Source: JAMXLO01 sp963818775
GTDB taxonomy: Bacteria > Pseudomonadota > Alphaproteobacteria > Acetobacterales > Acetobacteraceae
NCBI GenBank assembly: GCA_963818775.1
Contig: CAWFUF010000024.1
Span: 186,001-250,000 of the forward strand
Length of the DNA: 64,000 bases
Reading direction: 5' to 3'
The translations under genes were made by a program, and so were the position numbers. Under the pieces are notes generated by a model. That model had not been told where the DNA came from. It did no database searches and saw only the letters and a program-made list of their open reading frames with translations. This document shows, piece after piece, positions 58,651 through 64,000 of the stretch. Numbering within the stretch: the first letter of the stretch is position 1; every line of letters begins with the position of its first letter.

Positions 58651-59585
58651 CGGCGGATGCGCGGATCGATCGCCGCCTGGGCGATGTCGACCAGCAGGTT
58701 GAGCACGACGAAGAAAGAGGCGAGCACAAGGATCGTCGCCTGCAGCACCGGGATGTCGCGACGGAAGATCGCGAGGTTCAGCAGGTTGCCGGAGCCGGGC
58801 CAGTTGAACACCGTCTCCACCAGGATGCTGCCGCCGAGCAGGTAGCCGAACTGCAATCCCATCAGCGCCAGCACGGGCGGAGCCGCGTTGCGGCAGATGT
58901 GGCGGATCACCGGCCAGCGCGTAAGGCCCTTGGCGGTCAGCGCGCCGACGAATTCCTGGCTCAAGATTTCCAGCACGGTCGCACGCACCAGCCGGCCAAT
59001 GACGCCCATCGGGATGAGCGACAGCGTCGCCACCGGCAGCACGAGATACTCGAGCCGGTCGTACAGCGGCAGCGAGTCATCGCCCATGCCCTGCGCCGGT
59101 AGCCAGTCGTGCAGCACGGCACAGGCGAGTACCAGCACGATGGCGCACCAATAATGCGGCAGGCTTACGCCAGTGGTGGCGATGGCAGAGAACAGCTTGT
59201 CCGGCCAACGTCCGTGGAACACCGCTGAGAGCAGGCCGCAGACCGTACCCAGCGTAAAGCCGACTATCGCAGCAAGAATGGCGAGGATGAAGGTGTTGCC
59301 GAGTGCGGTAATCAGTTGGCCCCACACCGGCGTCGCATTGAACACCGACAGGCCGAAGTCACCGCGCAGCGCACGACCGAGCCAGAGCAGGTATTGCAGG
59401 TAGAGCGGCTTGTCGAAGCCGAACGCGGCCTTCATCTGCGCGATCACCTCGGGCGAGGCCTCGGGTGGCATGAGCAGATCGATCGGGTTGCCGGGCACGA
59501 TGTGGACGAGGCCGAACACGACCAGCGATACCCCGAGCAGGATCGGGATCGCCTGGATGATGCGGCGGGCGGCAAAGATGAGCAT
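58647..59585 (-). CDS. Peptide-type ABC transporter permease (DppB-like)
   Basis: A 312-aa permease, the first gene of the six-gene minus-strand operon. It opens with AARRIIQAIPILLGVSLVVF then HIVPGNPIDLLMPPEASPE, standard for DppB, and has the EAA loop YVGALTAKGL-like LSQEFVGALTAKGLTRW. A palindromic operator lies 30 bases upstream of the start. With DppC, DppD, DppF and the binding protein at 60503 it completes a peptide-type importer. Confidence 0.95.
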   Translation of the reverse strand: MLIFAARRIIQAIPILLGVSLVVFGLVHIVPGNPIDLLMPPEASPEVIAQMKAAFGFDKPLYLQYLLWLGRALRGDFGLSVFNATPVWGQLITALGNTFILAILAAIVGFTLGTVCGLLSAVFHGRWPDKLFSAIATTGVSLPHYWCAIVLVLACAVLHDWLPAQGMGDDSLPLYDRLEYLVLPVATLSLIPMGVIGRLVRATVLEILSQEFVGALTAKGLTRWPVIRHICRNAAPPVLALMGLQFGYLLGGSILVETVFNWPGSGNLLNLAIFRRDIPVLQATILVLASFFVVLNLLVDIAQAAIDPRIRR

Positions 59586-59614
59586 GCTCGAGGGCTCCCC
59601 GGCGCGGCATGGGC

Positions 59615-59631
59615 ATGCTGCATTGCAGCAT
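59615..59631. promoter_or_regulatory. Palindromic operator 1 (dpp-like operon side)
   Basis: ATGCTGC-ATT-GCAGCAT is a perfect 7+7 palindrome. On the minus strand it directly follows and overlaps a CATAAT -10-like element, 30 bases from the DppB-like start. The core CTGC-N3-GCAG resembles sites described for PhaR-type regulators, but the regulator here is unknown. Confidence 0.72.
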
Positions 59632-59697
59632 TATGCCCAACTTGACCGCAGGCGGAGCGATCTGTCCAGCCGCATTTTACGCCTAGTCTTTGTGCAT

Positions 59698-59727
59698 TTG
59701 CCTTCGCACGTGCCCGAGCATTAAAAT
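59698..59727 (+). promoter_or_regulatory. Promoter of the isochorismatase/binding-protein arm
   Basis: TTGCCT (59698-59703) and TAAAAT (59722-59727) are 18 bases apart, a good sigma-70 promoter for this GC-rich sequence, 45 bases before GTG 59773. The last two bases of the -10 are the first two of operator 2. Confidence 0.6.
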
Positions 59728-59742
59728 GCTGCGTCGCAGCAT
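59726..59742. promoter_or_regulatory. Palindromic operator 2 (hydrolase side)
   Basis: ATGCTGC-GTC-GCAGCAT repeats the arms of the palindrome at 59615-59631 exactly; centres are 111 bases apart. It overlaps the -10 TAAAAT of the plus-strand promoter, so a bound repressor would block it. The two sites make the divergent region a shared control point. Confidence 0.72.
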
Positions 59743-59772
59743 GGCATGTCAGTCAGCAAAGCGAGGTAGATC

Positions 59773-60477
59773 GTGCATAAAGCAACCATCCATCCCGATG
59801 TCGTTAGCCGCGCCAATCAGCGGCGTGGCCGGCTTCGTGTCTTCGACAGCCTAGATCCTGGGCGGACTGCACATATAGTGGTCGATCTGCAGAACGGCTT
59901 CATGGCTCCCGGCCAGATTGCCGAGATCGCCACGGCACGCGAAATCGTGCCCAACGTCAATCGCATCAGCGCCGCACTGCGCGATGCGGGTGGCCTGGTG
60001 GCCTACATCCAGAACACGTTCGATGAGGTCGCCGTCGCCACCTGGTCCACGTTCTTCGATCACTTCTGCACGCCCGAACGCCGCCAGCGCATGATCGAAA
60101 CATTCAGCCCCGGTGCGTTCGGCCACGCTATCTGGCCTGGCCTCGACGTGTTGCCGCAAGACCTGAAAGTGCAGAAGCGCCGCTTCGGTGCGTTTGCGCC
60201 GGGATCTTCCGACCTGCACGCAATCTTGCAGGAGCGCGACATCGACACGCTGATCGTCACTGGCACGGCGACGCAGGTGTGCTGCGAATCCACCGCACGC
60301 GACGCGATGATGCTGAACTACAAGGTGTTCTTCATCGCCGATGGCAACGCGACGTTCAACGACGACGAGCACAACGCGACGCTGTCGGCGATGGCGCACG
60401 CGTTCTGCGACGTGATCGATACCGACGCGATGGTCGGCATGATCGAGCGCGTCGGCGCCGAACCGGCAATGGCGTAG
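59773..60477 (+). CDS. Isochorismatase-fold cysteine hydrolase (biuret hydrolase/RutB-like)
   Basis: A 234-aa cysteine hydrolase with a GTG start. The triad is Asp38 (VVDLQNGFMAPG), Lys135 (KVQKRRFGAF) and Cys170 in TGTATQVCCESTARDAMMLN. That wording is shared with RutB (ureidoacrylate amidohydrolase) and bacterial biuret hydrolases, which release ammonia or a carbamoyl group. It diverges from the transporter-amidase operon and precedes its binding protein by 25 bases, so it likely performs one step on the imported compound. Confidence 0.9.
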   Translation: MHKATIHPDVVSRANQRRGRLRVFDSLDPGRTAHIVVDLQNGFMAPGQIAEIATAREIVPNVNRISAALRDAGGLVAYIQNTFDEVAVATWSTFFDHFCTPERRQRMIETFSPGAFGHAIWPGLDVLPQDLKVQKRRFGAFAPGSSDLHAILQERDIDTLIVTGTATQVCCESTARDAMMLNYKVFFIADGNATFNDDEHNATLSAMAHAFCDVIDTDAMVGMIERVGAEPAMA

Positions 60478-60502
60478 CCCTTCGCCGACCCACAGACAAA
60501 GA

Positions 60503-62116
60503 ATGGATGGCTCGATGTTCACCAGGCGTGGCTTCATGGCTTCGGCGGCAGGTGCCGCGGTGCTTCCCGGAATGCCGGCATTCGCCGCCAGCCCGCAGAT
60601 CCTGCGCATCGGCATGACCGCGGCGGACCTGCCCACAACGCACGGCATTCCCAACAACGGCGGCGAGGGGTTCAGATTTCTCGGCTACCCGGCCTACGAT
60701 TCCATCGTCAACTGGGACTTCACCCACACCGACAAGCTGGCTGACGTCACGCCAGGCCTGTTCACTGCATGGCACGCCGACGAGACCAACCCGCTGCGCT
60801 GGATCTGCGAGGTGCGGCAAGGTGTGAAGTTCCACGACGGCTCGGAGTTCAACGCCGACGCAGTGATCTGGAACTTGCGGCGGATTTACGACGACAAGTC
60901 GGCACAATACGATGCGCCCGCCGCACCGATCGTGCGCGCCACCGTGTCGATGATCGACAAGTTCGAGAAGGTCGACGACAAGACCATCGTCCTGACGACG
61001 CAGTACCCGTTCAGCTTTTTGCCCTATCTGCTGACCCGCATCCTGATCGCAAGCCCCACGCAGTGGGAGAAGGTCGGCAAGACGTGGGCGGCGTTCTCCA
61101 AGGAACCCTCCGGCACAGGGCCGTTCAAGATCACCAAGGTGGTGCTCGGCCAGTACGCCGAGATGACGCGCAACGACGACTATTGGGACAAGGCGCGGGT
61201 GCCCAAGCTCGACAAGATGGTGGTCTACCCGATGCCGGAAGCCACCACGCGAGTCGCCGCGCTGCGCTCCGGCCAGGTTGACTGGATCGAGGTGCCGCCG
61301 CCGGATTCGATCCCTTCACTCAAGCAGGCGGGATTGCAGATCAGCCTGTGGCCGTATCCTCACACCTATCCTTACGCGCTGAACACCCTGGACAGTTCAC
61401 CGTTCAAGGATGTGCGCGTGCGCCAGGCGATCAACTACGCGGTCGATCGCGAAGGCATGTGCAAGATGCTGAACGGCACAGCGAAACCGGCGATCGGTCT
61501 CTACCCGCCCGACAGCCCGTATTTCGGCACGCCGAAGAACCGCTACAGCTACGACCCGGAGAAAGCCAAGGCGTTGCTTAAGGAGGCCGGCTACGGCCCG
61601 GACAAGCCGGTAAAGGCGAAGATCATGATCTCGACGTCGGGCTCCGGTCAGATGGTGCCGATCCCGATGAACGAGTTCATGCAGCAGAACTTCAAGGCCG
61701 TCGGCATGGACATCGACTTCGACGTGGTTGAATGGGGCACCATGCTGGTGGCGGTCCGCGCGGCGCCGACCGCGCCGCAGTCGCACGGCGACGACGGCAT
61801 CAACATCAGTCTCAGCTTCACCGATCCCTCGTCGATGTTCCGCTACTACGCGATCGATAGCTTCTCGCCGACCAACTACAATTGGGGCCACTGGAGCAAC
61901 CAGGCCTGCACCGACCTGCTGAAGAAGGCGCAGGCGACGTTCGATCCAGCCGAACAGATGCAGCTACTGACGCAGGCGCACGCGATGGTGGTGGACGAGG
62001 CGCCATGGCTGTTTATCGTGCACGATCTAAACCCGCGCGCGATGAGCAAGAAGGTCACCGGATTCCATCCGGCGCAGAGCTGGTATCAGGACTTCACCAG
62101 GATCAGCATGACGTAG
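60503..62116 (+). CDS. Peptide-type ABC substrate-binding protein (SBP_bac_5)
   Basis: A 537-aa precursor (start 60503, or Met 60515) with a Tat-type signal TRRGFMASAAGAAVLPGMP cut near AFA-AS. The mature protein is the DppA/OppA fold: RWICEVRQGVKFHDGSEFNA, PSGTGPFKITKVVLGQ, FKDVRVRQAINYAVDREG. It captures the substrate for the divergent Dpp-like permease; its separate arm has the same operator, so both are co-regulated. The ligand need not be a peptide, since family members also bind opines, ureides and nickel chelates. Confidence 0.93.
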   Translation: MDGSMFTRRGFMASAAGAAVLPGMPAFAASPQILRIGMTAADLPTTHGIPNNGGEGFRFLGYPAYDSIVNWDFTHTDKLADVTPGLFTAWHADETNPLRWICEVRQGVKFHDGSEFNADAVIWNLRRIYDDKSAQYDAPAAPIVRATVSMIDKFEKVDDKTIVLTTQYPFSFLPYLLTRILIASPTQWEKVGKTWAAFSKEPSGTGPFKITKVVLGQYAEMTRNDDYWDKARVPKLDKMVVYPMPEATTRVAALRSGQVDWIEVPPPDSIPSLKQAGLQISLWPYPHTYPYALNTLDSSPFKDVRVRQAINYAVDREGMCKMLNGTAKPAIGLYPPDSPYFGTPKNRYSYDPEKAKALLKEAGYGPDKPVKAKIMISTSGSGQMVPIPMNEFMQQNFKAVGMDIDFDVVEWGTMLVAVRAAPTAPQSHGDDGINISLSFTDPSSMFRYYAIDSFSPTNYNWGHWSNQACTDLLKKAQATFDPAEQMQLLTQAHAMVVDEAPWLFIVHDLNPRAMSKKVTGFHPAQSWYQDFTRISMT

Positions 62117-62173
62117 CGGGACACGCCAAACGCGGGCTGGGCCCTTCTTGCGTCGCGGCCCGCGGCTTGTGAG

Positions 62174-62425
62174 TCAGGCTCGGCGGGCTATGGCGTGATA
62201 GATCACCAGCACCACGACCGAACCGATAACGGCCACGAACATGCTGTATAAGTTGAAGCCGGTGACGCCGACTGCGCCGATGAGGTCGAACAGAAAGCCG
62301 CCGACGATCGCTCCAACGATCCCCAGCACGATGTCGAGGACGATCCCTTCGCCTGATTTGTTCACTATCTTGCTGGCGATGAAGCCTGCGATGAGGCCCA
62401 GAACCAGCCAGCCGATGATCGACAT
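62174..62425 (-). CDS. GlsB/YeaQ/YmgE-type stress membrane protein
   Basis: From Met 62425, behind GGAGATACTTCCC, the protein has 83 aa: MSIIGWLVLGLIAGFIASKI, then GIVLDIVLGIVGAIVGGFLF and a third hydrophobic segment (YSMFVAVIGSVVVLVIYHAI). Three helices with Gly-rich packing define the transglycosylase-associated (PF04226) family, often induced by osmotic or acid stress. No enzymatic role is established. Confidence 0.93.
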   Translation of the reverse strand: MSIIGWLVLGLIAGFIASKIVNKSGEGIVLDIVLGIVGAIVGGFLFDLIGAVGVTGFNLYSMFVAVIGSVVVLVIYHAIARRA

Positions 62426-62479
62426 GGGAAGTATCTCCATTCCTGAACGTTGTGCGGCGGATCTCTCTCCGCCGTCGTG

Positions 62480-62755
62480 TTAGGCGGACGCTGGTCGTCG
62501 TCCGGCGACGTAGCGAACGCCGTCTGCTTCCGTGTGTTCCTCGTGCATCGTTCCTGCCGGAACGCGGCAGAAGTCGCCCGGCCCATAAGTTACCCTGTCC
62601 GCGCCGAACACGAGCGTAATGGACCCGTCGAGCACCAACAGGCATGCGTCAAACCCATGCGCGTGCGCGTCGCGATGCACGTGGGGCTCAATTTCTCCTT
62701 CGCGAACTTCATAGCCTTCACCACGAAGGTCCGTCTCGAATTCTGCTCTGGTCAT
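62480..62755 (-). CDS. Small cupin protein
   Basis: From Met 62755, with AGGGGG about 10 bases upstream, the protein has 91 aa. The single cupin barrel has HVHRDAHAHGFDACLLVLDG (metal His pair and the partner position) and PGDFCRVPAGTMHEEHTE. Such small cupins bind a divalent metal and act as dioxygenases, isomerases or ligand sensors. Lies between the GlsB-like gene and the divergent permease; role unknown. Confidence 0.88.
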   Translation of the reverse strand: MTRAEFETDLRGEGYEVREGEIEPHVHRDAHAHGFDACLLVLDGSITLVFGADRVTYGPGDFCRVPAGTMHEEHTEADGVRYVAGRRPASA

Positions 62756-62858
62756 GGCATTCATGCCCCCTGTAAGGGAGTTCTATGCATGGGTGCCCGC
62801 CCGGGTCAACGGAACGCCACAATCGTCGGAAATCGGGCGCCGCACTGGGGAGAACAGC

Positions 62859-64000
62859 ATGGTCCAGGATTCAACCATTGCACAGGCATCCTCCGAGGAA
62901 GAGGAGCGCATCAAGGTACGCCGGGCACAAAAGGTCCTGGAACGCTCCTCGACCAGTATCGGGCAGGTCTGCCTCATCATCCTGACCATGCTGGCTGTGC
63001 TCTATACGCTGTTCTTCGCCGCGGCGATCATCCTGCCCTTCGTGCTGGCGCTTGTCCTGGCACTGGTGCTGGGCCCGGCGATGCGTCTGCTGAACCGCCG
63101 ATTGCGCATTCCGCGAATGATCGCGGCGCTGTTGCTGATCGTCGCATTGTTCAGTGTGGTCGGGGCGATGGGTTATGCGCTTTCTGTCCCGGCCTCCGGC
63201 TGGATTGCCAAGGCTCCGCAATCGCTGCCCGCCTTGGTCGATAAACTGCGGTTTCTCGAAAGGCCGATCCAGTTGATGCAACACGGTGTGCAGCAATTGC
63301 AGAATCTGATGTCGCAGAGCGGCGACCAGCCGGACGCGCAGAACGCACCCCGTCCCGGTCCGGCAGCACCGCAATCCTCCAATGTTGGTGGCAGCCTCAT
63401 GGGTATCGGTTCATCGGTTCTGCAAGGCGGCCGCGCCTTCCTGGGTGAAGGCTTCACCTTGATGCTGCTCCTGTTCTTCTTCCTTGCGTCAAGCGACACC
63501 TTGCTGCGCCGCTTCATCGAGATACTTCCGCATTTAGACGAAAAGCGCCGCGCCGTGTCGATCGTAACCGAGATCGAGAACAACATATCCCGCTACCTTC
63601 TGACGATCACGCTGATGAATGCGCTGGTCGGGCTGTTCGCCGGATTGGCGGTCTGGCTGCTGGGAATGCCAGACCCGCTCCTGTTCGGAACGCTCGCCTT
63701 CCTGCTCAACTACATTCCGATCATCGGCCCAGTGACAGGAATGGTGATCTTTTTCTTCGTCGGTGTCTTCACCTTCCCATCCATCTGGCAAGCCTTCATC
63801 CCCGCGGGGATATACCTCGGGATCCACGTGCTGGAGGGTGAGACGATCACGCCGATGCTGCTCGCGAGCCGCTTCACCCTGAACCCGGTCATGGTGATCT
63901 CATCACTGATGTTCTGGGACTGGCTGTGGGGCATACCCGGAGCGTTGCTCTCGATGCCTCTGCTGGCGGTCACCAAGATCGTGTGTGACCACATCGAGCG
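62859..64000 (+). CDS. AI-2E family permease, cut by the window end
   Basis: ATG 62859 follows TGGGGAGAAC; 380 codons are visible with no stop before the window ends. After a charged N-terminus there are hydrophobic segments at about 45-90 (QVCLIILTMLAVLYTLFFAA), ~95-120, a long amphipathic region (ALVDKLRFLERPIQLMQHGV), then the conserved C-half NALVGLFAGLAVWLLGMPDP, LNYIPIIGPVTGMVI and FTLNPVMVISSLMFW. This is the PF01594 (AI-2E/PerM) family, with members that export signals or exchange sodium and protons. Substrate unknown. Confidence 0.93.
   Translation, partial: MVQDSTIAQASSEEEERIKVRRAQKVLERSSTSIGQVCLIILTMLAVLYTLFFAAAIILPFVLALVLALVLGPAMRLLNRRLRIPRMIAALLLIVALFSVVGAMGYALSVPASGWIAKAPQSLPALVDKLRFLERPIQLMQHGVQQLQNLMSQSGDQPDAQNAPRPGPAAPQSSNVGGSLMGIGSSVLQGGRAFLGEGFTLMLLLFFFLASSDTLLRRFIEILPHLDEKRRAVSIVTEIENNISRYLLTITLMNALVGLFAGLAVWLLGMPDPLLFGTLAFLLNYIPIIGPVTGMVIFFFVGVFTFPSIWQAFIPAGIYLGIHVLEGETITPMLLASRFTLNPVMVISSLMFWDWLWGIPGALLSMPLLAVTKIVCDHIE

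Overview
The window is 64 kb of dense, GC-rich chromosomal DNA from an alphaproteobacterium, most likely Rhodospirillales and probably Acetobacteraceae. Reasons: the ubiA-rsmE-gshA neighbourhood, a plant-type glutamate-cysteine ligase, a DUF4167 protein after prmC, a DinB with an N-terminal zinc-ribbon-like motif, and adjacent fabI, pdxH and aroC. I found no rRNA, tRNA, CRISPR array, prophage or transposase. The taxonomic call rests on memory of gene order, not on a search.

Layout. 1-3.7 kb: end of an ATM1-type ABC exporter, then an SDR with a degenerate active site, an HD-domain protein and an MFS carrier. 3.8-6.6 kb (minus strand): EthD-like protein, two lipoproteins, and a DUF2182/DUF1326 pair rich in cysteine. 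6.8-10.9 kb: rpmB, prmC (apparently starting at CTG), DUF4167, then dinB and a ROK kinase on the minus strand. 10.9-15.6 kb: an orphan LivK-type binding protein diverging from a five-gene set (LLM oxidoreductase, M23-like, TusA, histone-deacetylase-like, xseB). 15.8-22.1 kb: a tightly packed seven-gene minus-strand operon headed by an HxlR regulator, with an EmrAB pump, two SDRs, a DsbA-fold isomerase and PanE. 22.2-28.8 kb: tlyA, a 51-aa gene, an unknown 404-aa protein, aroC, fabI, pdxH and an APH-kinase fusion.

28.8-35.8 kb is a signalling region: a hybrid histidine kinase, a second histidine kinase, a Crp/Fnr regulator, a 42-aa secreted peptide, a 26-aa membrane peptide, a tandem Usp and a MarR regulator. 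35.8-47.8 kb holds pirin, an exported unknown protein, a methyltransferase, GST, a His-rich PadR regulator, a VOC protein, ubiA, rsmE, gshA, a BTAD/TPR regulator and an AEC carrier. 48-51.3 kb holds an acyl-CoA dehydrogenase pair followed by two frameshifted gene remnants. 51.3-52.7 kb holds a GxxExxY gene bounded by repeats and a lineage-type hypothetical protein. 52.8-54.0 kb holds a second LivK-type paralogue.

54.1-62.1 kb is the most coherent system. A six-gene minus-strand operon (peptide-type permeases, two ATPases, an AtzG-like small subunit, an AtzE-like amidase) diverges from an isochorismatase-fold hydrolase and the matching binding protein. Two near-identical palindromes, each overlapping a -10-like element, sit between the two arms. 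I infer uptake and stepwise hydrolysis of an amide or ureide nitrogen compound under one regulator. The window ends with a GlsB-like membrane protein, a cupin and a truncated AI-2E family permease.
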